Below are positions 27,253 through 36,800 of a DNA stretch of 64,000 nt, in pieces. Each line of letters starts with the position of its first letter. Positions within the stretch are counted from its first letter, which is position 1. The notes under the pieces are model-generated. The model worked only from the letters and a program-made list of their open reading frames with translations, was not told the origin of the DNA and searched no databases. Position numbers and translations under genes: made by a program. Source of the stretch: Brevundimonas sp. (GTDB lineage Bacteria; Pseudomonadota; Alphaproteobacteria; Caulobacterales; Caulobacteraceae); contig NZ_JAHBYB010000010.1 of assembly GCF_019636155.1 (NCBI RefSeq), positions 1-64,000 on the forward strand. The letters are read 5' to 3'.

Positions 27253-27377
27253 GGTGTCCTCCCGCTTTCGACCTACCGGCGTTATCTAGTCACAGGTTTC
27301 ATGTTCTTGCAATGTTCCGCTCCGGCATCGGCGGGCGCCGTCTCGACCTTGTCGTCTTCGGCCGCTAAACCCGGACC

Positions 27378-28610
27378 ATGAGCACGGGCGCCCTGAATGG
27401 CCGCAGGATCCTTCTGATCGTCGGCGGCGGCATCGCCGCCTACAAGGCGCTGGAGCTGGTGCGGCTGATCCGCAAGGCGGGCGGCGAGGTCCGCGCCATC
27501 CTGACCGCCGGCGGGGCCGCCTTCGTCACCCCCCTGTCCCTGGCCGCCCTGACCGGACATCCGGTGCGCGAGGGCCTGTTCGCCCCAGACGACGAGACGG
27601 CCATGGGCCATATCGAACTGTCGCGCTGGGCCGATCTGGTGGTGGTCGCCCCGGCCACGGCGGGCCTGATCGCCAAGGCGGCCAACGGCATGGCCGACGA
27701 CCTGGCCTCGACCACCCTTCTGGCCACGGACAAGCCGGTGCTGATGGCTCCGGCCATGAATGTGCGCATGTGGCTGCATCCGGCGGTCGCCGCCAATGTC
27801 GCGCGGCTGGACGGGTTCGACGGCGGCACGGGCTTCCACTGGGTCGGGCCGGACGAGGGCGAGATGGCCTGCGGCGAGTTCGGCCCCGGCCGCATGGCCC
27901 AGCCGGCCGCCATCCTGGACGCGGCCGAGACCTTGCTGTCCGGCGCCGCCGATCAACCCTTAAGAGGACGCCGCGCCCTGGTCACCGCCGGCCCCACCTT
28001 CGAGGCGGTCGATCCCGTGCGCGGCCTGACCAACCGGTCCAGCGGCAAACAGGGCTACGCCATCGCCGGCGCCCTGGCCGCCCTGGGGGCTGAGGTGACC
28101 CTGGTCTCCGGCCCGGTCGCCCTGACCGCCCCGCCGGGGGTGACGCGGGTCGCCGTCGAAAGCGCGCTTCAGATGCAGGCGGCGGTCCAGGCCGCCCTGC
28201 CGGCCGACATCGCCGTCCTGACCGCCGCCGTGGCCGACTGGCGCGTCGACGCGGTGGCCTCGGGCAAGATCAAGAAGGCGCCGGACGGGCCGCCGACCCT
28301 CAGGCTGATCGAGAATCCGGACATCCTGGCCGGGCTGTCGGCCGCCGGTCCGGACCGTCCGGCCCTGGTCGTCGGTTTCGCGGCCGAGACCGAGAACCTG
28401 ATCGAGAACGCCCGGGCCAAGCTGTCACGCAAGGGCTGCGACTGGATCGTGGCCAACGACGTGTCCGACGACGTCTTCGGCGCCGAGGGCAACGCCGTCA
28501 CCCTGATCGAACGCTCGGGCGGTGAAGAGGCATGGCCGCGCCAGTCCAAGGCCGCCGTGGCCCGCGCCCTGGCCGTCCGTATCGCCGACCATTTCAAGGC
28601 CCCCGCATGA
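27378..28610 (+). CDS. coaBC: Bifunctional phosphopantothenoylcysteine synthetase/decarboxylase
   Basis: Two successive steps of coenzyme A synthesis in one 410-residue protein. The N-terminal CoaC flavoprotein domain has [14 protein letters not shown], the HIELSRWAD segment with the active-site His, and the substrate clamp APAMNVRMW. The C-terminal CoaB domain begins about residue 195 with [14 protein letters not shown] and contains [13 protein letters not shown] and AAVADWR. It overlaps dut by 4 nt. Confidence 0.96.
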   Translation: MSTGALNGRRILLIVGGGIAAYKALELVRLIRKAGGEVRAILTAGGAAFVTPLSLAALTGHPVREGLFAPDDETAMGHIELSRWADLVVVAPATAGLIAKAANGMADDLASTTLLATDKPVLMAPAMNVRMWLHPAVAANVARLDGFDGGTGFHWVGPDEGEMACGEFGPGRMAQPAAILDAAETLLSGAADQPLRGRRALVTAGPTFEAVDPVRGLTNRSSGKQGYAIAGALAALGAEVTLVSGPVALTAPPGVTRVAVESALQMQAAVQAALPADIAVLTAAVADWRVDAVASGKIKKAPDGPPTLRLIENPDILAGLSAAGPDRPALVVGFAAETENLIENARAKLSRKGCDWIVANDVSDDVFGAEGNAVTLIERSGGEEAWPRQSKAAVARALAVRIADHFKAPA

Positions 28611-29056
28611 CCACCCTGCGTATCCAGCGCCTGCCCCATTCGGAGGGCCTGGCCCTGCCCGCCTATGAGACGGCGGGATCGGCCGGCATGGACCTGCGCG
28701 CGGCCGTGGCCGAGGACGCGCCGATGACCCTGGAGCCGGGGGCTCGCACCCTGGTTCCCACCGGCCTGAAGATCGCCCTGGAGCCGGGCTATGAGGCCCA
28801 GGTGCGGCCCCGTTCGGGCCTGGCGCTGAAACACGGGATCACCTGCCTGAACAGTCCCGGCACCATCGACAGCGACTATCGCGGCGAGGTCGGGGTGATC
28901 CTGGCCAATCTGGGCCAGGCGCCGTTCGTCATCCGCCGCGGCGAACGCATCGCCCAGATGGTCGTCGCCCGCCACGAACAGGCGGCGGTGGCCGAGGTCG
29001 AGAGCCTGGACGAGACGGCGCGCGGCGCGGGCGGATTCGGCTCCACCGGCCGCTGA
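28607..29056 (+). CDS. dut: dUTP diphosphatase
   Basis: Hydrolyses dUTP to dUMP, keeping uracil out of DNA and supplying dTMP synthesis. The 149-residue trimeric enzyme has the five motifs in order: [38 protein letters not shown] and the C-terminal arm [11 protein letters not shown]. The coaBC-dut overlap (ATGA) is common in alphaproteobacteria. Confidence 0.97.
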   Translation: MTTLRIQRLPHSEGLALPAYETAGSAGMDLRAAVAEDAPMTLEPGARTLVPTGLKIALEPGYEAQVRPRSGLALKHGITCLNSPGTIDSDYRGEVGVILANLGQAPFVIRRGERIAQMVVARHEQAAVAEVESLDETARGAGGFGSTGR

Positions 29057-29127
29057 GGCAGCCTTTTTCGCCGACCGGCGTTAACCCTGTCGCGGCCAAG
29101 CTGGGCCGCTGACGCGGGAGGTGCGGC

Positions 29128-29487
29128 GTGGAAACGTTCTTCGACCAGATCGGGGCCCTGGCGGGCGGGCTGTTCAGCCTGACCCAGACCGGGTTCGACG
29201 GGGTCAATCAGGTGATGGGACTGCTGATCGCCGTCATCGCCGCCCTGGCCATGCCGGCCTGGAGCCGCCTTTGGGCCACCGCCCTGGGGGCCACGGTGAT
29301 CCATCACCTGATCAACGCCCTGCGGCCGGTGCTGGACGGGGGCGATTTCGCCCTGCCGCCGTTGCTGACCCTGGGCTTCTGGATGCTGACCCTGGCCCTG
29401 TTCCTGGGCTATGCGGTGGTGATCGCGGTCTTCTTCCTGATCCGCACCCTGCTGACCGGCGGACACCGCCACAGCCACGCCCATTGA
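29128..29487 (+). CDS. Small membrane protein with a histidine-rich tail, unknown function
   Basis: A 119-residue protein starting at GTG 29128 after GGGAGG. It has three predicted membrane helices (about residues 26-43, 47-62 and 80-107) and ends in GGHRHSHAH, a possible metal-binding tail. No family is recognised. It lies 71 bp after dut and may share its transcript. Confidence 0.6.
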   Translation: METFFDQIGALAGGLFSLTQTGFDGVNQVMGLLIAVIAALAMPAWSRLWATALGATVIHHLINALRPVLDGGDFALPPLLTLGFWMLTLALFLGYAVVIAVFFLIRTLLTGGHRHSHAH

Positions 29488-29559
29488 GTCGCTCGCGCTT
29501 CCGATTTCCGTCAGGACGGTATCTCGGCTAGGCTGGCGGCCAGAATTCGGAGGCCGCCC

Positions 29560-29862
29560 ATGCCGATCACCGGTCCCCAGGCCCGCGCCGCCCGCGCCCT
29601 GGTCGAATGGCCGCGAGACCACGTCGCCCGGCTGGCCGGGCTGGTTCCCGGCGCCCTGGCCGATTTCGAATACAGCCGTCTCGATCTCGATCCGGAGGCG
29701 AAGCAAAGGCTGGTCTCGGCCCTGGAATCCGGCGGCGCCGTCTTCATCGAAGAGGACGAGGCCGGGGTCGGTGTGCGGCTGAAATTCCGCCGGGGCGACG
29801 CCCGCTCGATCAATCGGCTGGAGAACGAAGGCGGGCCGGTCGGAGACGACGACGTGGCCTGA
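29560..29862 (+). CDS. Short XRE-like DNA-binding protein
   Basis: A 100-residue protein with the pattern of a common short helix-turn-helix family: ITGPQARAARALVEWPRDHV, a helix region ARLAGLVPGALADFE, and the family end LVSALESGGAVFIEEDEAGV followed by GVRLKFRR. The usual Ser/Glu residues of the recognition helix are altered, so DNA binding is likely but not certain. Targets are unknown. The convergent fur gene ends 27 bp away. Confidence 0.65.
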   Translation: MPITGPQARAARALVEWPRDHVARLAGLVPGALADFEYSRLDLDPEAKQRLVSALESGGAVFIEEDEAGVGVRLKFRRGDARSINRLENEGGPVGDDDVA

Positions 29863-29889
29863 CAGTCAGAGCGCCCTTTGGCGCAGGCG

Positions 29890-30363
29890 TCAGTCCGCCT
29901 CGTCCGGCGTGCTGCGGTGACGGCGGTAGATCAGGCCCTCGCGCTCGCTTGGCTCGGCCCCCGGAATGGCGTGGCCATACAGTTCCAGCTTGTGGCCGAC
30001 CAGTTCGAAGCCCAGCCGCTTGGCGATCTCGGTCTTCAGCCGTTCGATCTCGGCGTCGAAGAATTCGATCACATCGCCGGTCTTGGTGTCGATCAGGTGA
30101 TCGTGGTGATCGTCGCCCGCCTCTTCATAGCGGCTGCGCCCGTCGCCGAAATCATGCTTCTCGACCACCCCCGCCTCTTCGAACAGGCGCACGGTGCGAT
30201 AGACGGTGGCGATGGAGATGTGCGGGTCGGTGCTGGACGCCCGGCGGTACAGCTCCTCGACATCCGGGTGATCCTCGGCGTCGGATAGCACTCGGGCGAT
30301 GACCCGCCGCTGTTCGGTCATCCGCATCCCGCGTTCGGCGCAAAGCTTCTCGATCCGGTCCAT
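29890..30363 (-). CDS. fur: Fur-family iron-responsive regulator
   Basis: A 157-residue metal-dependent repressor. The winged helix holds HPDVEELYRRAS and ISIATVYRTVRLFEEAGVV. The dimer/metal domain has HDFGDGRSRYEE and DDHHDHLIDTKTGDVIEF. Both CxxC zinc motifs of the E. coli protein are absent, as is usual in alphaproteobacterial Fur. It is the last gene of the nfu-XRE-XRE-tsaB-rimI-fur leftward group. Confidence 0.93.
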   Translation of the reverse strand: MDRIEKLCAERGMRMTEQRRVIARVLSDAEDHPDVEELYRRASSTDPHISIATVYRTVRLFEEAGVVEKHDFGDGRSRYEEAGDDHHDHLIDTKTGDVIEFFDAEIERLKTEIAKRLGFELVGHKLELYGHAIPGAEPSEREGLIYRRHRSTPDEAD

Positions 30364-30414
30364 GAGGCGAAGATAGGCCGGGCCTCCGGCCTAGGGAAGC
30401 CATGGCGGGGGATT

Positions 30415-30831
30415 TCAGTCGCCCAGGACGCGCGCCAGGATCAGGGCGTCGACGGCCGGCCCGCCCTTGGGGTCTGCGTAATAGGCGCGCCGCCGCCCCA
30501 CGGTGTCGAATCCGCACCGTTCATACAGGCCCCGCGCCGCGTCATTGGTCTCGGCCACCTCCAGGAACAGCCGGCGCCCGCCCCGGCCGGCGGCGCGGCC
30601 TGCGGCGGCCTGGACCAGGCGGGTCGCAACGCCTTGGCGTCGCGCCTGTGGCCGCACCGCCAGGGTCAGGATCTCGGCCTCGTCGGCCACGACCCGGACC
30701 AGGATGAAGCCGCCATCCTCGGCCTCGACGAAGACGCCCGCCTGATCCAGCAGGTCGGCGAAGGCCTCGGCGGTCCAGGACGTGGCGAAGGCCTGGGCGT
30801 GCAGGGCGGCCAGGTCCGCCGGACGGGTCAT
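30415..30831 (-). CDS. rimI: RimI-like GNAT N-acetyltransferase
   Basis: A 138-residue acetyltransferase of the RimI type (ribosomal protein S18 N-terminal acetylation in E. coli). The acetyl-CoA loop is VRPQARRQGVATRLV, followed by LFLEVAETNDAARGLYERCG, the RimI signature. It overlaps tsaB by 4 nt, and the tsaB-rimI order is widely conserved. Confidence 0.92.
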   Translation of the reverse strand: MTRPADLAALHAQAFATSWTAEAFADLLDQAGVFVEAEDGGFILVRVVADEAEILTLAVRPQARRQGVATRLVQAAAGRAAGRGGRRLFLEVAETNDAARGLYERCGFDTVGRRRAYYADPKGGPAVDALILARVLGD

Positions 30832-31511
30832 GGGGCCTCGCGCCGGGGCGCGCCGGGCCGCCGCGTCGGCGGGGTGGCGTCCGGCGCCCGCAGATACAGG
30901 GGGCGCGGCGGCGCCTGGGCCGGATCCGCCGCCAGGGCCAGCTGCGCCACCGCCGCCAGCCGGGGCGCGGCCAGGGGGATGACCCGCGCCCCCTCCCGTC
31001 CTTCCGCCAGCAGGGGCGCGCCCGATCCGACCAGGATCGGCCGGGGTCCCAGCCTGTCCGCCAGTGTCCGCGCCGCCTCCAGCGTCAGGGCCATAGGCTC
31101 CATCGTCGGCCGGCCGGCGTCAAAGGCGCGGGCATAGACCTGGCCCCGGCGGGCGTCGATCACCGCCAGGACCGGCCCCGGCGCCACATCAGGCTCCGAC
31201 CCTACAGAGGCGGCCAGGGCGTCCAGGCTGGAAATCCCGACCACCGGCCGCCCTACCCCGGCCCCCAGGCCCTGGGCGAAGGCCAGGCCGACCCGCAGGC
31301 CGGTGAAGGAGCCGGGCCCCACCGTCACCCCGATGCGGTCGATGGTCTCCAGCGACAGGCCGGCGGCGGCCATCAGGTCGCGGGTCATCAGGGCGATCCG
31401 CTCCATCCCGCCGCGCACCATCGGCTGTTCCAGTGTCAGGATCGCCCGGTCGTCCTGGAACAGCCCGACCTGACAGGCGTCCAGCGCCGTATCGAGGACC
31501 AGCAGCCTCAT
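30828..31511 (-). CDS. tsaB: TsaB, t6A37 tRNA-modification scaffold
   Basis: Partner of TsaD (10.8 kb in this window) in threonylcarbamoyladenosine synthesis. The 227-residue ASKHA-fold protein begins MRLLVLDTALDACQVGLF and carries GVTVGPGSFTGLRVGLAFAQ, the family signature. The C-terminal extension (rich in Pro and Arg) is longer than in E. coli. It is translationally coupled to rimI. Confidence 0.94.
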   Translation of the reverse strand: MRLLVLDTALDACQVGLFQDDRAILTLEQPMVRGGMERIALMTRDLMAAAGLSLETIDRIGVTVGPGSFTGLRVGLAFAQGLGAGVGRPVVGISSLDALAASVGSEPDVAPGPVLAVIDARRGQVYARAFDAGRPTMEPMALTLEAARTLADRLGPRPILVGSGAPLLAEGREGARVIPLAAPRLAAVAQLALAADPAQAPPRPLYLRAPDATPPTRRPGAPRREAP

Positions 31512-31602
31512 CGCCCGCCGTCCCTTCCCCGCCGCGCGGTCGTGTCCGTCATGGGCGAGGCGCGGTCTGTCCGGCCTGACGAAACCGCCTCCCGCCCGCG
31601 CT

Positions 31603-31977
31603 TCAGGTCGCCAGGGCCGCCACGATGCGGATCACCGCCCGCCGCACCGGCGCGGCCGGAATGCGCTCGAACGCGGCGCCCAGGGCGGCGGCCTCGGGGC
31701 TGAGGGTCGGGGCGGGCCGGGGCGACGGAGCCCGGTCGTCCGTCTCGTCCGGAAAGAAATCGGCCGCCGGCGCGCCCAGAAGGGTGGCGATCCGGTGAAG
31801 GCGCGAGGCCGAAACCCGGTTCAGCCCTGCCTCGTATTTCTGCAGCTGCTGGAAACTGACGCCCGCCTGGGCCGCCAGGGCCGTCTGCGACAGGCCCAGC
31901 GCCATCCGCCGCGCCGCGATCCGCCGTCCGACCAGGCGATCGACCGCATCGGCGCTGCGCGTTCCCGTCTTGGCCAT
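31603..31977 (-). CDS. XRE-family regulator
   Basis: A 124-residue Cro/C1-type protein with helix-turn-helix SQTALAAQAGVSFQQLQKYE (about residues 31-50) and NRVSASRLHRIATLLG. The C-terminal half is low in complexity. The start at 31977 is favoured because GGGAGG lies 6-11 bp upstream; ATG at 31992 is possible. A palindromic operator array lies directly upstream, so autoregulation is likely. It resembles the XRE protein after lnt in its DNA-binding part. Confidence 0.85.
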   Translation of the reverse strand: MAKTGTRSADAVDRLVGRRIAARRMALGLSQTALAAQAGVSFQQLQKYEAGLNRVSASRLHRIATLLGAPAADFFPDETDDRAPSPRPAPTLSPEAAALGAAFERIPAAPVRRAVIRIVAALAT

Positions 31978-32006
31978 GGCCGCCTCCCTCATCGTCGATG
32001 CGGAAA

Positions 32007-32047
32007 GGTTTCATGAAACCATAAGGTTTGCAACCATAGTGTTTCAA
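32007..32047 (-). promoter_or_regulatory. Promoter with overlapping palindromic operators for the XRE gene
   Basis: On the leftward strand TTGAAA (32042-32047) and TATGGT (32018-32023) are 18 bp apart. The perfect 14-bp palindrome GGTTTCATGAAACC (32007-32020) covers the -10 and start. It overlaps AAACC-N4-GGTTT (32016-32029). The 50-bp gap is strikingly AT-rich for this genome. This is the expected form of an autoregulated XRE operator. Confidence 0.65.
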
Positions 32048-32622
32048 TTGTCTTCCAGCCGCCCGACAATCGCCGACAATTCCGCCACTTCCGACCGGGC
32101 CAGGTCGAACCGTTCACCGTTCGGCCGCGACAGGTGCAGGGCCTCGCCCCCCTCCTCGAACAGGGCCACGATGCGGCGTCCGTCCGTCAGCCGCACCACG
32201 CACCCCTGGCCCGGACGCGGCGCCTGGCCCGGGCGATAGGCGACCGTCACCCCCGCCGACGCCCAGGGCGCCATCTCGTCGCCGGTCAGCTGCATCATCC
32301 GCACCTCGGCCGATGGGGCAGGACGAAAGGCTCGGCCGGTCGCCTCGACCCCCGCGGCGGGCGCGGATACGGGCGGGGTCGCAGGCGGAGCGGCGCGCAG
32401 CAGCAGATCCTCGGGCGTGGCCTCCAGGGCCGCGGTCAGGCGGCGCTGGACATCGGGACGATACAGGCCCGGACGCCGCCCGGCCTCATACAGGCCCCAG
32501 CCCTGGCTGGTCATGCCGACGCGCTGTCCGGCCTCGGCCTGGCTCAGCCCTCGGTCGCGGCGCAGGTCCGCCAGGGCCTCGCCCAGCCGGCGTGTGTCAT
32601 CGTCTGAAGTGAAGCGGGCCAT
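32044..32622 (-). CDS. XRE regulator with an S24-like C-terminal domain lacking the catalytic Ser
   Basis: A 192-residue protein with an N-terminal helix-turn-helix (LSQAEAGQRVGMTSQGWGLY, about residues 26-45) and a C-terminal domain resembling the LexA/CI peptidase fold. Where self-cleaving repressors have GDSMxP, it has LTGDEMAPWASAG, so the catalytic Ser is replaced by Glu. It may bind DNA as a dimer without autocleavage. It sits between nfu and the second XRE gene; its targets are unknown. Confidence 0.78.
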   Translation of the reverse strand: MARFTSDDDTRRLGEALADLRRDRGLSQAEAGQRVGMTSQGWGLYEAGRRPGLYRPDVQRRLTAALEATPEDLLLRAAPPATPPVSAPAAGVEATGRAFRPAPSAEVRMMQLTGDEMAPWASAGVTVAYRPGQAPRPGQGCVVRLTDGRRIVALFEEGGEALHLSRPNGERFDLARSEVAELSAIVGRLEDN

Positions 32623-32684
32623 GGCCCATCATGGCGCCGTCCGCCGCCGCGCGCGAGGACGAATTCGTTTCCCGGCGGACGGGT

Positions 32685-33239
32685 TCAGATCACCTGTTCG
32701 ACCCGGTTCACCTCGGGCACATAGTGGCGCATCAGCTGCTCGACCCCGGCCTTGAGCGTCGCCGAGGACGAGGGACAGCCCGAACAGGCTCCCCGCATCC
32801 GCAGATAGAGCACCCCCTCGGCCTCGTCGAACCGGTCGAACAGGATGTCGCCCCCGTCCTGGGCCACGGCCGGGCGGATGCGGCTGTCCAGCAGCCCCTT
32901 GATCTCCGAAACGATTTCGCTGTCCTCCCCCTCGACCTCGGCCGGGACGGAGGCGTCAATCAGGGGCGCGCCTGAAACGAAATGGTCCATCAGGGTTGTC
33001 AGGACGCCCGCCTTCATCTCCGCCCAGGACGGGCCTTCGGGCAGGCGGGTCACCGAGACGGCGTCGGCGCCGAAGAAGACCCCCGCCACCCCGTCCAGGG
33101 CGAACAGGGCCCGCGCCAGGGGCGAGCCGCCGGCGGCTTCCTCGGTCGGAAAGTCCAGCGGCCCCTCGGGCGACACCGGGCGCCCGGGCAGGAACATCAG
33201 CACGTTCGGGTTGGGGGTGGTTTCGGTCTGGATGAACAT
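32685..33239 (-). CDS. nfu: NfuA/Nfu-type iron-sulfur cluster scaffold
   Basis: A 184-residue Fe-S carrier with the Nfu_N domain (MFIQTETTPNPNVLMFLPGR) and a C-terminal NifU-like domain. The cluster-binding CxxC is in MRGACSGCPSSSATLKAG. It delivers clusters to apoproteins such as lipoate synthase, aconitase or MiaB. It opens the leftward group ending in fur. A copy of the CTCAAG hairpin repeat lies upstream at 33296. Confidence 0.94.
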   Translation of the reverse strand: MFIQTETTPNPNVLMFLPGRPVSPEGPLDFPTEEAAGGSPLARALFALDGVAGVFFGADAVSVTRLPEGPSWAEMKAGVLTTLMDHFVSGAPLIDASVPAEVEGEDSEIVSEIKGLLDSRIRPAVAQDGGDILFDRFDEAEGVLYLRMRGACSGCPSSSATLKAGVEQLMRHYVPEVNRVEQVI

Positions 33240-33295
33240 GAAGCTCAGATGCGCCCGACCGCCCCCCGCTTCAACCCCGGGTGCGTCCCATCCCG

Positions 33296-33333
33296 CTCAA
33301 GCAGCGAGCCGCCGCGCGGCGAGCGCTAGCGCC
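33296..33333 (+). repeat. CTCAAG hairpin repeat (single copy)
   Basis: It reads CTCAAG-N2-GCGAG, a core with arms CGCCG/CGGCG, then AGCGCTAGCGCC. It is nearly identical to the first unit of the block at 16735 and fills most of the gap between nfu and the universal stress gene. Confidence 0.85.
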
Positions 33334-33336
33334 CAA

Positions 33337-33801
33337 TCAAGCCAGGTCTTCGATGTCCGCCTCGGTCAGTTCGCCCGGCACGATGGTGACCGGCAGCTTG
33401 CGGCCGGCGAAACCGACGCCCTTCAGCACGGTGGTGACCAGGGGTCCCGGCCCGCGCGACCCCGATCCGGCGGCCAGGACCATGATCTTGATCTCCGGAT
33501 CGGCCTCGACCACCCGGCGGATGGCGTCGGGCGCCTCTCCGGCCTCGATCAGGAACAGGGGCGGGGCGCCCGATCGGTCGGTCGCCTCCTCCCCCAGCCG
33601 CGTCAGCAGGGCCTCGGCCTCGGCCCTCTGCTCGCGCTCGATCTCCTCGCGCACCCCGGACCAGTGCTCGTCCGACCCCAGGGGAATGACCCTGAGCAGG
33701 GCCACCCGCCCGCCGGTCGAGCGTGCGCGCCGGCAGGCGTAGCGCAGGGCCGCCTCGAACTCCGGACTGTCGTCGACGACGACAAGGAATTTGCGCGGCA
33801 T
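33337..33801 (-). CDS. Universal stress protein (UspA family)
   Basis: A 154-residue alpha/beta protein beginning MPRKFLVVVDDSPEFEAALR. The ATP-binding loop region reads VLAAGSGSRGPGPLVTTV, a variant of G-x2-G-x9-G(S/T). The role is general stress tolerance; its partner is unknown. It follows the large GDH gene by 16 bp on the map but is upstream of it in sequence of transcription. Confidence 0.85.
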   Translation of the reverse strand: MPRKFLVVVDDSPEFEAALRYACRRARSTGGRVALLRVIPLGSDEHWSGVREEIEREQRAEAEALLTRLGEEATDRSGAPPLFLIEAGEAPDAIRRVVEADPEIKIMVLAAGSGSRGPGPLVTTVLKGVGFAGRKLPVTIVPGELTEADIEDLA

Positions 33802-33817
33802 GGCCCCTCCCGGCGCT

Positions 33818-36800
33818 TCAGGCGGCCAGGGCCGCCAGGGCGCGTATGGCCCCGTTGGCGATGGTCAGCTTGGCGAAGGTCCAGCCGGCGCCCGAGGCCT
33901 CGATCTCGTCGACCGAGGCGCGGATGGCCTCCACCTCGGCCAGGCGCGTCCCGATCCAGGCGTCGACGGCCGCCTCGGCCGCCGCCTCGCTGGCCCCGGC
34001 CGCCGCGCTGGATGCGGCGGCCACGGCGCGGGTCAGGTCACGCTGTTCCGACATCAGGTCCTCGATCAGGCGGCGCACGGCCAGCCGGTCGAAATGATCG
34101 CCGGACGGCACCCGCCCCGCCGCCGCGCGCAGCCGGTCGAAATCGAAGGCGGCGCCGACCTGGTGATACAGCATGGCCATGGACGGCTCGTCCCAGCCGG
34201 ACTCCCTGGCCAGGTCGCCGATGTCGGCCGTGGCCACCAGGGGCCGCAGCATGGCGAAGTCGCGGGCCAGGTCGGCGGGGGCGCCCAGGGTCTCGAACGC
34301 CTGGACCCGCTCGTCCAGCCGCGCCGCCTCGAACCGGCTCAGCACCCCGCCGCCGGCGGCGCGCAGGGCGTCCGCCGCCGGGCGATAGGCGGCGATCAGA
34401 CCGTCGACCGTCGTTTCGTCGCGCGCCGCCCGCTTGGACAGCCAGTAGGTCTGGCGCCGCAGCACGGTGGCGATCTCGCGATACAGGGCCGTCTGGGCCT
34501 CGGCCGGGATCTTCAGGTCCAGGGCCGAGACGGCGTCCCAGGCCTCGTCCAGGCGGAACACCTGGCGCGCCGCCTCGAAGGCCACCGTCATGGCCCCGGT
34601 GTCCACCTGGGCCGAGAGACGCAGCCGTTCGGGGAAGGTGGCGCCGCACATGTTGACGATCTCGTTCGACAGGACCGTCGAGATGATCTCGCGCTTCAGC
34701 CGGTGCCGCTCCATGTCGGCCTCGTATTTCGCCAGAGGCTCGGGGAAGTAGCGCACCAGGGTGCGGTGGAAGAAGGGGTCGTCCGGCGCCGTCGTGGCCA
34801 CGATGTCGTCGAACAGCTCCAGCTTGGAATAGGCCGTCAGAACCGCCAGTTCCGGCCGCGTCAGCGCCTGGCCCGAAGCCTTCATCTCGGCCAGCTTCAG
34901 GTCGTCGGGCAGGCCCTCGACCTTGCGGTCCAGTTTCCCCTTGGCCCCCAGCCACTGCATGAACCGCTGCTGGGCGTCCAGGGCCGCGGCCCCTTCGTCC
35001 TGCTGCAGGGTCAGGGCCAGGGTCTGGTCGTAGTTGTGGGCCAGGACCTTCAGGCCCACCTCGTCGGTCATGGAGGCCAGAAGGGCGTTGCGGTCCGCCG
35101 CCTTCAGAGAGCCCGAGGCGATCGCCGTCCCGGTCAGGATCTTGATGTTGACCTCGTGGTCCGAGCTGTCGACCCCGGCCGAGTTGTCGATGGCGTCGGT
35201 GTTGATCCGCGCCCCGTTGCGCGCCGCCTCGATCCGGCCCGCCTGGGTCATGCCCAGGTTGGCGCCCTCGCCGACCACCTTGGCCCGCAGTTCGGCGCCG
35301 TCGATGCGGATGGCGTCATTGCCCTTGTCGCCGGCCTGGGCGTTGCTCTCGCTGCTCGCCTTCACATAGGTGCCGATGCCGCCGAAATAGAGCAGTTCCG
35401 CATCGGCCCGCAGGATGGCCTGCATCAGGGCGGCCGGATCCACGGCCTCGGCCTCGATCCCCAGCAGGGCCCGGATCTCGGGCGTCAGGTCGATCGACTT
35501 GGACGCGCGCGGGAATATCCCGCCGCCCGCCGAGATCAGCGCCTTGTCATAGTCCTGCCAGGACGAACGCGGCAGGTCGAACAGACGCTTGCGCTCGGCC
35601 CACGACTTGGCCGGGTCCGGGTTCGGGTCGATGAAGATGTCGCGGTGATCGAAGGCGGCGACCAGTTTGATGGCCTTGGACAGCAGCATGCCGTTGCCGA
35701 AGACGTCGCCCGACATGTCGCCGACGCCGACCGCGGTGAAGGGTTCGGACTGGATGTCCTTGCCCATTTCGCGGAAGTGGCGCTTGACCGCCTCCCACGC
35801 CCCGCGGGCGGTGATGCCCATGGCCTTGTGGTCGTAGCCGACCGACCCTCCGCTGGCGAAGGCGTCGTCCAGCCAGAAGCCGTAGTCGGCCGATATGCCG
35901 TTGGCGATGTCCGAGAAGGTGGCCGTCCCCTTGTCGGCGGCCACGACCAGATAGGGGTCGTCCCCTTCCCAGCGCACGACCCGTTCCGGCGGGATCACCG
36001 CCCCGTCGGCGCCGATGTTGTCGGTGACGTCCAGCATGCCCGACAGGAAGGTCCTGTAGGCGCGGATGGCCTCGGCCTGGATGGCGTCGCGGTCGCCGCC
36101 GCGCGGCAGGCATTTGGGATAGAAGCCGCCCTTGGACCCGACCGGCACGATGACCGCGTTCTTGACCTGCTGGGCCTTGACCAGGCCCAGGACCTCGGTG
36201 CGGAAGTCGTCGCGGCGGTCGGACCAGCGCAGGCCCCCGCGCGCCACCGGGCCGAAGCGCAGGTGCGCCCCCTCGATATGCGGCGCCCAGACGAAGATCT
36301 CGCGGAACGGCTTGGGCAGGGGCAGGTCGTCCAGTTCGCGCGAGGCGATCTTGATCGAGATGTGCGGCTTGACCTCGCCATCGGCCGTGGTCTGGTAGAA
36401 ATTGGTCCGCTTGATCGCCTGGATCAGCAGCATCAGGCGACGCAGCACCCGGTCGTGGTCCAGCGACTTGACGTCCTGAAGCAGGGCCAGGCCCTTTTCG
36501 AACAGTTCGGCCGCCGCCGCCTCGCGGTCCTTGACCGCGCCGTCCGGGTCGAATTTCGCCTCGAACAGGCTCAGCAGCAGCCGCGCCATGTCGGGATATT
36601 CGCGCAGGGCCTCTTCCTGCACCGCCTGGCTGGGGTCCAGCCCGGTCTGCTGGCGATAGCGGGCCAGGGTCCGCACCAGGGCCGCCCGGCGCCAGTCGAC
36701 GCCCAGCTCCAGCACCAGCCGGTTGAACCCGTCGCTCTCGGTGCGGCCGTCCCAGACGGCGCCGAAGGCCGCCTCGAACGGCCCCTGGATGTCGCCGAAG

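Noticed and set aside
31603..32622. Prophage remnant
   Set aside because: There are two XRE-type genes but no integrase, structural or lysis genes, and no attachment-site repeats were seen.
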